Origin: Qipengyuania vesicularis
GTDB taxonomy: Bacteria; Pseudomonadota; Alphaproteobacteria; Sphingomonadales; Sphingomonadaceae
Direction of reading: 5' to 3'
NCBI RefSeq assembly: GCF_019711415.1
Contig: NZ_JAIGNJ010000001.1
Location: 1-52,500, forward strand
DNA length: 52,500 nt
Part shown: in pieces, positions 17,846 through 26,076 of the stretch
Layout: each line of letters starts with the position of its first letter
Numbering within the stretch: position 1 is the first letter of the stretch
The notes under the pieces: generated by a model
Seen by the model: only the letters and a program-made list of their open reading frames with translations
Databases searched by the model: none
What the model was told of the DNA's origin: nothing
Made by a program: the position numbers and the translations under genes

Positions 17846-19744
17846 TCACCTGCTGGCAGCAAGCCTTCCATCTCGCGCGATTGCGTTGCAGTTCGCCTTG
17901 GTGTCGGCCAAGGTCTCGCTTCCCATGTCCAATTGCGCCTGCATCTGCAGCGCCTGCTGGCACTGCTCATGCGCGATGCCCCGCTCGCCGCGCTGCGTAT
18001 TTATCCGTGACCTCAGAAGCAGCAATTCGGCCTGGTCCGGGTCCATCGGACCGTAGGATGCGGTGTAGACCTGTTCGACCTCCCGGGTCAGGCCGAGTGC
18101 CTTGTCGAACTGTCGATCCAGACCCAGGGTTTCGGCGAGGTAAAAGTTCACATCGGCTACCGCCGGATTGTCGGCGGAATAGACATCGGTGAAGATCTCG
18201 CGTGCCTTGCCGAACGCCGTGATCGCTTCGGAGTATTCCTTCCGCGCCGTGTAGATCCTGCCGAGCAGCAGGTAGGCGACGGCGAGGCCGGGATGGTCCG
18301 CTTCGAGCACTTTTCGATAGACGCCCAACGCCTTTTCCATGCGCGGGCCGGCGCTTTCCACATCGCCTGCCGAAAGACTTGCGAAGGCCTGATTGTGGAG
18401 GGCCTTGGCGGTCCTCACGTCGAACTCTCCATAGGCACGGCTGTAACGCGCGTAGGCCTCGTCATAGAGGGGCATCGCCTCATCATATTGACCCGCCTGG
18501 ACCAGTGCATAAGCCTGATCCATCAGGGCGCGCCCGATCGGCAACGTATTGTCGCCAGCCAGTTCCTTGAAGGTCGCCACGCTGCTCGCGTAAAGATCGG
18601 CGGCGTCATCATAGTCCGCCTTCAGATATGCGATGTTGGCGCGCTGACTGTAGAGAGTCGCTTCGACAACTCCGTCGTTTGTCCCTGCTTCGCGATGTGC
18701 CCGATTTGCCCTTGAAACAAGGCTCTCGAGCTCTTCGAGATCGCCGCGCTGCTTGGCCAGTTCCGCCAGCCTGAGCAATGTGCGCGCCCGACCTGAACCG
18801 TCATCGGGCTCAAGCTCAAGTGCGCGATTGAGGTCACGCGTGGATTCTTCGTAGAGGCCGAGATTGTAGTAGATATCGCCCGTCGTCCTCAGGAGTGTGG
18901 CGGCCACCCTGGGCCGCCCCGCAAACTCGGACATCGCGCGATTGCTGGCCCGGTCGAGAACGGTCAGCGCGGTGATGGTGCGCGGGTTCTCCGTCGCCGG
19001 ATTGGCAACTTCGAAGGTGCCCGTCAGGAATTCGAGGCTGCTTTCGGCCAGATCGCGCTCCTCGACCGCAATCCGCCTCTGCTCATTGGCATAAATGGCG
19101 AGGCCCAGCGTGACGACTGCCACCGCGGTCGAGGCTGCCATGTAGGCGAACATGCGGCGCTGGCGCCGGGCGAGGTCGCGGCGGACGAGCGCGTCCAGCG
19201 GCAGGCCGGTTATCCCGGCCAGCACTTTCAGCTTGGCGAGACGCCGCCCGTCCTTGCCAGAACGGATATCGGCTGCGATCGGCTCTGCAGGGGTGTTCGA
19301 GATATTCCCTTCGGCATCGAGCTTGAAGCGCAGCGCCGGTGGGAAGCATTCGTCGTCTTTGCCAGAGTATGGTTCGCCAGATGCGATCAACGCAAGGGTT
19401 CGGCCCTCGCCATGCGCCTGCTTGTAGAGGCGGATTTCCTCGTTCACCCAGAAGGAATTGGCGGCAGCAGGCGAGCAGACCACTATCTGGAAGCGCGATG
19501 CCAAGAGAGCATTGCGCAGATCATCGCCGAGATCGCCGCTGGCGGCCAGTTCATCCCTGTCGCGGAATACGTGAGGGAGCTTTCGGGGGAGCGGACCGTG
19601 TGGTGTCTCAGTTCCGATGACCGCCTTAGGGAAGCGATAGGATTCGATCGCCCGGTGCAGCCATTTGGCGATTTCCTCATCGCTATGGCTGTAGCTGATG
19701 AATGCGGAAAAGCGTTCCTCGGCAGATGGCTCGTTCCCGCTCAT
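17846..19744 (-). CDS. TIR-domain protein with one membrane segment and TPR repeats
   Basis: The protein has 632 residues. The TIR domain (about 10-160) has FISYSHSD (15-22), VFRDRDELAASGDLG (59-73) and CSPAAANSFWVNEEIRLYK (90-108), keeping the Glu after Trp99 (E102/E103) that is catalytic in NAD-cleaving TIR proteins. A membrane segment at about 199-218 follows (MAASTAVAVVTLGLAIYA). Residues about 280-610 are tandem TPRs. This places the TIR domain in the cytosol and probably the TPRs in the periplasm, if a single crossing is right. TIR domains of this type either degrade NAD, make cyclic ADP-ribose signals, or act as adaptors. It sits 13 bp behind one PEP-CTERM gene and 39 bp before another, suggesting one operon. 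Confidence 0.92.
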   Translation of the reverse strand: MSGNEPSAEERFSAFISYSHSDEEIAKWLHRAIESYRFPKAVIGTETPHGPLPRKLPHVFRDRDELAASGDLGDDLRNALLASRFQIVVCSPAAANSFWVNEEIRLYKQAHGEGRTLALIASGEPYSGKDDECFPPALRFKLDAEGNISNTPAEPIAADIRSGKDGRRLAKLKVLAGITGLPLDALVRRDLARRQRRMFAYMAASTAVAVVTLGLAIYANEQRRIAVEERDLAESSLEFLTGTFEVANPATENPRTITALTVLDRASNRAMSEFAGRPRVAATLLRTTGDIYYNLGLYEESTRDLNRALELEPDDGSGRARTLLRLAELAKQRGDLEELESLVSRANRAHREAGTNDGVVEATLYSQRANIAYLKADYDDAADLYASSVATFKELAGDNTLPIGRALMDQAYALVQAGQYDEAMPLYDEAYARYSRAYGEFDVRTAKALHNQAFASLSAGDVESAGPRMEKALGVYRKVLEADHPGLAVAYLLLGRIYTARKEYSEAITAFGKAREIFTDVYSADNPAVADVNFYLAETLGLDRQFDKALGLTREVEQVYTASYGPMDPDQAELLLLRSRINTQRGERGIAHEQCQQALQMQAQLDMGSETLADTKANCNAIARDGRLAASR

Positions 19745-19757
19745 TGCGCGTCGATCG

Positions 19758-20270
19758 CTATGATGTAAGCGGTTTGGAAGCGATGGCGCGACGGCGGCGA
19801 AGTAGGCCGGCGAGCAGGAAGAAGCCCGTCAGGATCATGAGCCAGGCTTCCGGCTCCGGAACGGCAGCGCCAAGATCAGTCGCGGTGAGCGAGAACTTCA
19901 GACTGTCGTCGGTGTAGCCCACGAGGTCGAAATTCCCCGACAGCAGATTGGGGGCGTTGTTCGGGCCGGTAAACAGCGTAGGCCCCGCCAGGTCATACTG
20001 CGTGCCCAAGATCACCAGGCCGCCATCGCTGTACTCGTAGACGAAACCGATGTCGGCAATCTGGACGACCGAATTCACGGTAACGTTCACACTGCGGAAA
20101 ATGAAACCGTCTGGCTGGGCATCGAAAACCAGGGCGTCGGTATCGATGGTGAAGCTGATCGTGTCGTTGCCAGTCAACTGGTAGAGGAATTGTGCCGCGT
20201 GCGCGGGTGCTGGCAGGGTTGCCACCGAAGCAACCAAGCCTGCTGTCAAGAAACCACGTAGAGATCGCAT
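19758..20270 (-). CDS. small PEP-CTERM protein
   Basis: This exported protein has 170 residues. The signal peptide (MRSLRGFLTAGLVASVATLP, then APAHA) is followed by a short beta-rich body of about 110 residues without cysteines. The tail AVPEPEAWLMILTGFFLLAG plus LLRRRR is a clear PEP-CTERM exosortase signal. It is first of the PEP-CTERM/TIR/PEP-CTERM run, with only 13 bp to the TIR gene, so coexpression is likely. The body is not recognisable. Confidence 0.88.
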   Translation of the reverse strand: MRSLRGFLTAGLVASVATLPAPAHAAQFLYQLTGNDTISFTIDTDALVFDAQPDGFIFRSVNVTVNSVVQIADIGFVYEYSDGGLVILGTQYDLAGPTLFTGPNNAPNLLSGNFDLVGYTDDSLKFSLTATDLGAAVPEPEAWLMILTGFFLLAGLLRRRRAIASKPLTS

Positions 20271-20324
20271 AGCTTACTTCCCCCTGGGCGACCCACGGAT
20301 GAATACGACCATGTTTTTGTTATG

Positions 20325-20346
20325 ATTCCAATAACCTTACTGGAAT
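20325..20346 (-). promoter_or_regulatory. ATTCCA/TGGAAT inverted repeat before the PEP-CTERM/TIR genes
   Basis: ATTCCA at 20325-20330 and TGGAAT at 20341-20346 form an exact 6-bp inverted repeat with a 10-bp spacer in the AT-rich part of the 142-bp gap before the minus-strand gene starting at 20270. It is the best operator candidate for this three-gene run. No regulator gene is adjacent. Confidence 0.3.
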
Positions 20347-20412
20347 TGTGACAGTTTGGCCAGTTGATTCTCGCAGCCCACTCCAAGCGGCTCCAAAGCG
20401 GGTGCCTAAAGG

Positions 20413-22215
20413 TTAACCGGGCAGGCTGAGCGGACGGGTTTCATACTGCTGCTGCCACTGGTGAATATCTGACAGCATGATCTCACTCAGTCGCCTGAAG
20501 CGATCGACCAGCCTCGAATAGCTCAACTGGTCGGCGGCAAGCGATGCACGCAGCTTCGACAGGCGGTTCTCGATCGCCGCGGACCGTTCTGCAGTGGCTG
20601 CGAAATCGCCCTGCATGCGGATACCATAAAGCGATGCCGCCAATGCCGGAAAGAGGGCAGTGGCGACCGTCACGATCTGGGTAAGACCGATCCCGTTGAA
20701 CTCGACATAGAGCGCCGGGAAGACCTTCGCAGTAAGGAAGAAAAGACAAAACAGGATCGTCCCGATGAACAGGAAATCACCCATGCGATGAAGCCGGTGG
20801 TTGGCATGCTCCATGATGTGCTTGTTGCGGTGATGGTATCCGATCTGGTCTTCGATCAGGGCGAGCATGGTGTTGCGAACCTTGGCCAGGTAATCCTGAT
20901 CCAGAGTTCCCGGAGGCAGCTCGAGCTCGCGCGCGGTGGCCCTTGCATACCAGGTTTCCCATCCGGGATGGGTCGTTCCATCCTCAACGTCGCGCAACGA
21001 CAGTCGGCCCATCGTCGATGAAATGGCGAGCAGTCGCAAGCGCTCGGCCAGATGCCGACGGTCGATCCACAGCTGGTGGTAATTGCGCAGGTTTGCCCGC
21101 CGCGTGTTGAGGATGATCGACAGGATGACGAAGAGTTCGGCCAGGATCAGCCCGACCTTCGCGCTCGGCACCAGCAGGCCGGTCAGGGCGAGCATGACTG
21201 CCAGGGCCGCGAGGGCAAAATTGGTCACGAAGCTGCTGCGGAACTGCAATGCCGATGCGCTGGCCGCGGCATCGGCTCTCGCGAAGCGGTCTGCCAGCGG
21301 ACCGGCTAGCCGGCGCCCGAACCTGCCGAGCTCTGCAAAGGGTTCTACCAGAGGCTCGAAATACTGGCGCGACTGGGCCGGGCCGGGAGAGGCGAAGCTG
21401 GTCTGCGACCATTTCTTCGCTCCGGTCGCGAGCAAGAGAAACGGCCACTCGATACTCGACTTGCCCGCAAGCGCGACCCCCCTCATGAAATCCTGCAGCG
21501 ACGTGAATTCGTCTCCTTCAGGTGGTGCGCAAAGTGCGTCGACGAGAGATGGGAGGGCCCCTTTTGCCGGGATCCGCAGCACACCGTCGATCGAAGGGCG
21601 GTCGGGCAATTCCTCGTGCAGTCCGCTCCACAAAAGAATTGGCTCGTGCCGACCGTCGGGGTTGATGTGGATCACCGGGATGTGCCGCGACACGGCCTCG
21701 GCGACCACCTCCGTCGTCCCGCCTCGCCCCCGGGCAGGCTCGCCGTCCCAGATCGCGATGAGAATGTCCGATTGTGCCAGTACGAGCCTACCGATCGCCT
21801 CATAAGCCGCTTCGTCCGAAGGAGCGAAATCGTCGATCGCCAGAGTGCCGTCCGCAGCCTTGGCCAGCGCCTCGGCATTGCGCCATTCCTCTTCCGAAAA
21901 ATCCTTGCTGTAAGTTTCCGAAGGGAAGGGCAGGCAAGCCGAAAGGGCAATCCCTTCGGCATAGGCTGCTTCGGCGGCGACCGTATCGGCGCCCGAAGCA
22001 AGCGCGGTTACCAGCCGCAGCGTTGGCTTCTCCTCTGAGAAAACCTCGGGGAAGCGCTTGTGAATTCCGGTGAGGGCGATCTCCGCGTCGCGAAACAGTT
22101 CGGTGCAGGCCTGGCGGGCGATTTCGTGATGGTCGAGGGAAAGGCGTGGGGGGCGATGCCCGGTTACCCCGAAGCGCAGGGCCAGTCGCGGGCGCAGGCT
22201 CTCGTCACTAATCAA
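20413..22215 (-). CDS. SLOG-domain membrane protein, SLATT-like helices
   Basis: The protein has 600 residues. The N-terminal SLOG/LOG-type nucleotide-binding fold (about 12-190) shows GVTGHR (16-21), ASGADTVAAEAA (73-84), LPF (95-97), DILIAIWDG (150-158) and the phosphate-loop-like GRGGTTEVVAEA (163-174). Two hydrophobic hairpins follow at about 328-370 and 480-529. Between them is WIDRRHLAERLRLL (383-396), similar to the basic helix of SLATT (SMODS/SLOG-associating two-TM effector) domains. SLOG domains bind NAD-derived or other nucleotide signals, and SLATT-type partners are proposed membrane effectors of conflict systems. It lies 40 bp behind a channel-like gene and 142 bp before the PEP-CTERM/TIR run, all on one strand. 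Domain calls are from motifs; the function is inferred. Confidence 0.82.
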   Translation of the reverse strand: MISDESLRPRLALRFGVTGHRPPRLSLDHHEIARQACTELFRDAEIALTGIHKRFPEVFSEEKPTLRLVTALASGADTVAAEAAYAEGIALSACLPFPSETYSKDFSEEEWRNAEALAKAADGTLAIDDFAPSDEAAYEAIGRLVLAQSDILIAIWDGEPARGRGGTTEVVAEAVSRHIPVIHINPDGRHEPILLWSGLHEELPDRPSIDGVLRIPAKGALPSLVDALCAPPEGDEFTSLQDFMRGVALAGKSSIEWPFLLLATGAKKWSQTSFASPGPAQSRQYFEPLVEPFAELGRFGRRLAGPLADRFARADAAASASALQFRSSFVTNFALAALAVMLALTGLLVPSAKVGLILAELFVILSIILNTRRANLRNYHQLWIDRRHLAERLRLLAISSTMGRLSLRDVEDGTTHPGWETWYARATARELELPPGTLDQDYLAKVRNTMLALIEDQIGYHHRNKHIMEHANHRLHRMGDFLFIGTILFCLFFLTAKVFPALYVEFNGIGLTQIVTVATALFPALAASLYGIRMQGDFAATAERSAAIENRLSKLRASLAADQLSYSRLVDRFRRLSEIMLSDIHQWQQQYETRPLSLPG

Positions 22216-22255
22216 ACTCGCTCTCCCCGAATGGCGCCTTGGCGTGCAAAGCTTG

Positions 22256-22684
22256 CTAGCGCGCCCTGATATGCCAGAATTTTTCCATGTAGAGATACGT
22301 CATGGAGGCGGTCCAGCCGACCATTACAAGTCCGTTGAGCGCCTGGATCCCGCTGATGATCCGCAAGCTGCCTGTTGGGTAGAGATCGCCAATGCCGAGC
22401 GTCGTGTAGCTCGTGATCGAGAAATAGAAGGCGTCTTCGAGCCCGTGACCGCGGTCTCCGTCAAGCGTACCATACCCGCCCAGGTTCTCGAGCAGGAGAT
22501 AGGCATAGGCATAGAGAAGGGTGTGAGCGAGGTGCGAGGCGAGTGCCGCAACCAGTATGACGATAATGCGCAGGCGCGGGTAGATCCTGAGGTGCGTCAG
22601 CTTCGAGGAAGTGAAACGCAGCGCCTCGTAATGGATCGCGATGGTGAGAGCTACCAACGCCAAAGAAATCAGGATCGACTGCAT
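22256..22684 (-). CDS. small two-TM potassium-channel-like protein
   Basis: This membrane protein has 142 residues. The start at 22684 has AAGGGG eight bases upstream; the frame extends to 22774 but without a better site. Hydrophobic segments lie at about 2-20, 38-62 and 108-133, with a pore loop at 85-100 that ends in TTLGIGD (94-100), a variant of the K-channel filter TVGYGD. That makes it an ion-channel domain protein (PF07885-like). The filter is altered at the Val and Tyr positions, so selectivity is uncertain. It is 40 bp upstream of the SLOG gene and probably cotranscribed. Confidence 0.85.
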   Translation of the reverse strand: MQSILISLALVALTIAIHYEALRFTSSKLTHLRIYPRLRIIVILVAALASHLAHTLLYAYAYLLLENLGGYGTLDGDRGHGLEDAFYFSITSYTTLGIGDLYPTGSLRIISGIQALNGLVMVGWTASMTYLYMEKFWHIRAR

Positions 22685-22912
22685 TGCGATTGCCCCTTCA
22701 ATCCACTTCCAGCGACCTTCCCGAGTAAAGCCGTAACGCAAGCCGAGCGCAACAGGGGACTGAAAAAGGAGCAAATATCTCGCTGATCGCGCAGGCGTCT
22801 CTGAATTGATTCTTGTGTCACCAGGGCACAGGGAGAGACGCCGTTGGATTTCTTAAGACCTTTTGGTTAAGGCGCTGACAAGGCTTTTGGCCATAGGGAT
22901 TCGAATTCGGAC

Positions 22913-24349
22913 ATGCTGCTTGGCACTCGTGGAAGCGCTTTCGCGCTATCGGTCGCGCTGACTTTGGTCGGCGGGACGGACCTTACTGCGCAGGAAGCGG
23001 TGTTGCAGGCCGATTCCGAGCCCACGTTGCCGGATCCCGAAGCACGCCCGCTGGAGATCGATTTCGCAGGCGACCCAGTGCTTTCACTCGCCGACGCGAC
23101 GGCCGAACCCGAAGCCTTCCGCTCAATCGTAGTGGCATCGCTACAGGAAAGCCCCGTCGAGCGGGAAGCCAGGGCGCTGGAGGATGCGGCAAAGGCGCGT
23201 ATCGGTGAAGCACGAGGGGGCTATCTGCCCACGATTGATGTCGGCGTATCGGCTTTCAAGACGCTGGAGCGCAATTTCTCCAACGATCCGTTCAACCTGA
23301 TCGAACGCTCGCGGCCCCGTGAGCGAGTGGATTTCACGTTTACCGTCGCGCAGCCACTGATCGACTTCGGCCAGACCGATGGTCGCGTGGGCTCCGCGAT
23401 CGCCCGCCTGCGCGCAGCAGGTTTCGAGCGTGAAGCACGCGTGGGCGAAACCGCTGGCGACATGGTCGCCGCCTGGACCCAGGTGTTCGGATACCAAGCT
23501 CTCGAGCGACTGATCGAAGGCTTCGTTGCGGGGCAGGACAGCCTCGACGAAGCCATTACGAAGCGCATCGAACGCGGCGTTTCGGCGGATGGTGATCGCG
23601 CGCGCGTCGAAAGCATTCGCGCACAGGGGTTGGTGCAGCTTGCCCAGGTTCGCCGACAACTGGCGAGCGCAGAAGCCCGGTTCGAACAGCTGAGCGGATT
23701 TGCTCCGCCCGAGCGACTCTTGCGGCCGCCGCTGCTCGATGCCACGCGCTTTACCAAGGAATACGCGGTCTACGTCGCCGAAGCCGCGCCTCAGGTGCAG
23801 GGTGCAGAAGCCCTGGCACAGGCGCGTGAGCAGGAAGCTCGCTCTGCCGAAGCCGCGAAGTTCCCGCAACTAAGCGCGCGTCTCGAGAACGGCCGCTACG
23901 GCATTTTCGAGAACGGTCGCAACGATTACGACACGCGCGCTACGGTCAATCTCAACTGGCGTATCCTCGGCGGCGGAGTCTGGTCGCGGGCCAGCGCTGC
24001 CGAAGCCGAAGCCGAAGCTGCCGAGGCGGTGGCCGACCGCATTCGCGAGGAAGCCCGGCGCGATGCAGCGATCGCCTGGTCCGACGTTCAGGCCATCGAA
24101 GAGCAGGTCGAGGCGCTGGAAACGGCCTACAAGGCGGCGCGCCAGTCGCGCGATATCGTAGTCGCGCGGTTCGGGGCCCTGCGCGGGACGCTGTTCGATG
24201 TGGCCGATGCGCAGGACGCCTATCTCAACGCCTCGAGCGCTTATATCCGGGCCTTGGTGGAACTGGACCAGGCGCGCTATATCCTGCTGCTTCGAACCGG
24301 GCGGCTGCTCAATGTACTCAAGATCGATGATGAAGAGGTGCCGCTGTGA
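22913..24349 (+). CDS. TolC-family outer-membrane exit protein of a type I secretion system
   Basis: This outer-membrane protein has 478 residues and a signal peptide (start MLLGTRGSAFALSVALTL, ending TAQ). Two long coiled-coil-rich repeats fit the TolC alpha-barrel: ARIGEARGGYLPTIDVGVSA, FTVAQPLIDFGQTDGRVGSA and the second-half NLNWRILGGGVWSRASAAEA. It would form the outer channel with the ABC and HlyD proteins encoded directly downstream. Its stop overlaps the GTG start of the ABC gene (GTGA), indicating tight coupling. Confidence 0.93.
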   Translation: MLLGTRGSAFALSVALTLVGGTDLTAQEAVLQADSEPTLPDPEARPLEIDFAGDPVLSLADATAEPEAFRSIVVASLQESPVEREARALEDAAKARIGEARGGYLPTIDVGVSAFKTLERNFSNDPFNLIERSRPRERVDFTFTVAQPLIDFGQTDGRVGSAIARLRAAGFEREARVGETAGDMVAAWTQVFGYQALERLIEGFVAGQDSLDEAITKRIERGVSADGDRARVESIRAQGLVQLAQVRRQLASAEARFEQLSGFAPPERLLRPPLLDATRFTKEYAVYVAEAAPQVQGAEALAQAREQEARSAEAAKFPQLSARLENGRYGIFENGRNDYDTRATVNLNWRILGGGVWSRASAAEAEAEAAEAVADRIREEARRDAAIAWSDVQAIEEQVEALETAYKAARQSRDIVVARFGALRGTLFDVADAQDAYLNASSAYIRALVELDQARYILLLRTGRLLNVLKIDDEEVPL

Positions 24350-26076
24350 GCGATATGTCGCTCGTGCACATTCCTGAGAAGCGGATTGCGGATTGGCTTG
24401 CCGATCCGATCAGACGCAACTGGCGCACATACTCCAAGGTCGCCCTCGCGGCGACGCTGATCAACATTTTCGGGCTCGCCACGGCGCTGTTCACGATGAC
24501 GGTCTACGACCGCGTGGTTCCAAACTCGGCCTATGGATCGTTGCTGGCATTGTCGATCGGGCTCGGCATCATCCTGATCTTCGACTTCATCCTGAAGTTG
24601 CTGCGCGCCTATTTCGTCGACTTCGCAGGGATGCGGATCGATGAAGAGGTGGGCGAGGATGTCTTCGGCCGATTGACGGCCATGCGGCTCGAACTGCGCA
24701 AGGGTTCGACCGGCCAGCTGACCGGCATGATGCGCGAGCTCGAGACGATCCGCGATTTCTTCGCCTCGGCAACGCTGGTGGCAGTGGTGGACCTGCCCTT
24801 CATCTTCATCACTCTGGCTGTCGTTGCCATGATCGGTGGCTGGGTCGCCTTGGTCCCGGCGGTCATGGTCCCACTAGTTATCCTCGTCGGCCTTGCGGCG
24901 CAGCCTGCGCTGCAACGCATCGCCGCCACCACGCTTGGCCAGGGCCTGCTCAAGCAATCGGTGCTGGTCGAGACTGTCGGCAGCATCGAGCATGTGAAGG
25001 TGTCCGGGGCGGACCGGATGCTGAAGCGCCGCTGGAAGGAAGCGGTGAAGGAGCATGCGCATAGCAACATGCGCCAGCGCATGATCTCCTCGATCGGCAC
25101 GACCTTTGCGAGCACGGCGGGCATGATCAGCTATGCCGGTGTGGTCATTGTCGGTGTCTTCATGGTCGCGGACAACACGCTCACGCTGGGCGGACTGATC
25201 GCCTGTTCGATCCTCGCCGGTCGAGCAATCGCTCCCCTGGCCCAGATCTCGCAACTGGTCGGCCGCATCACGGCAACGCGGACTGCCTATCGCCATGTCC
25301 GACAGCTGATGGAGCAGCCCAAGGAAGGCCCGGAAACAGAGCCGCTGCAAATGGGCGCGACCGACGGCGCCATCGAGCTGCGCGGTGTGACCTTCACATA
25401 TCCGGGCGGGTCCGCTCCCGCGTTGGACAATGTCAGCTTCACGATCGAGCCGGGCCAGCATGTTGCGCTGCTGGGGCGTGTCGGATCGGGCAAGTCGACC
25501 GTCGCACGCATGCTTCTCGGCCTTTATCCTCCGCAGGAGGGTATGGTGCTGGTCGATGGCGTCGATCTGGCCCAGTTCGATCCCTATTCGCTTCGCGCGC
25601 AAATCGGATCGGTGCTGCAAGAGCCCGCGCTATTCTCGGGCTCCATTCGCGAGAACATCGTGCTTGAGCGGCCATACATCGACGACGAGGAAATGCTGCG
25701 AGCGGCGCGTCTGTCCGGGACCGACCAATTCGTTTCGCGCATCTCCAACGGCTATGACCTAAAGCTCGTCGACCGGGGTGAGGGACTGTCGGGTGGGCAG
25801 CGCCAGTCGATCGCAATTGCGCGAGCGCTGGCCGGAAAGCCACCGATCGTGGTCATGGACGAGCCTTCCAGCGCGATGGATGCGCAAACTGAATCGGATC
25901 TCATCGGGCGTCTCGAGGGCGAATTGAAGAACCGAACGCTCGTAGTCGTGACGCATCGCCAGCCCTTGTTGAAGCTGGTCGATCGCATCATCATCATGGA
26001 TCGCGGCCGCATGGTGGCTGATGGCCCGCGCGACAAGATCCTCGAGAAGCTCGCCCAGGGGGGTAAGCAGCCGTGA
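24346..26076 (+). CDS. type I secretion ABC permease/ATPase
   Basis: This is an inner-membrane half-transporter of 576 residues. The membrane part is about 30-310, the ATPase about 340-576 with Walker A GRVGSGKS (377-384), signature LSGGQRQSIAIARAL and Walker B VVMDEPSSAMD. There is no N-terminal C39 peptidase or peptidase-like domain, so it is of the short PrtD-like kind, which fits an RTX protease cargo. It starts with GTG at 24346 inside the TolC stop; an ATG at 24355 is possible. It powers export of the protein encoded at 27547-29856. Confidence 0.95.
   Translation: MSDMSLVHIPEKRIADWLADPIRRNWRTYSKVALAATLINIFGLATALFTMTVYDRVVPNSAYGSLLALSIGLGIILIFDFILKLLRAYFVDFAGMRIDEEVGEDVFGRLTAMRLELRKGSTGQLTGMMRELETIRDFFASATLVAVVDLPFIFITLAVVAMIGGWVALVPAVMVPLVILVGLAAQPALQRIAATTLGQGLLKQSVLVETVGSIEHVKVSGADRMLKRRWKEAVKEHAHSNMRQRMISSIGTTFASTAGMISYAGVVIVGVFMVADNTLTLGGLIACSILAGRAIAPLAQISQLVGRITATRTAYRHVRQLMEQPKEGPETEPLQMGATDGAIELRGVTFTYPGGSAPALDNVSFTIEPGQHVALLGRVGSGKSTVARMLLGLYPPQEGMVLVDGVDLAQFDPYSLRAQIGSVLQEPALFSGSIRENIVLERPYIDDEEMLRAARLSGTDQFVSRISNGYDLKLVDRGEGLSGGQRQSIAIARALAGKPPIVVMDEPSSAMDAQTESDLIGRLEGELKNRTLVVVTHRQPLLKLVDRIIIMDRGRMVADGPRDKILEKLAQGGKQP

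Noticed and set aside
17846..22215. canonical Thoeris system
   Set aside because: The TIR protein has TM and TPR parts, the SLOG protein lacks a SIR2 domain, and PEP-CTERM genes intervene; only the general TIR/SLOG logic is shared.
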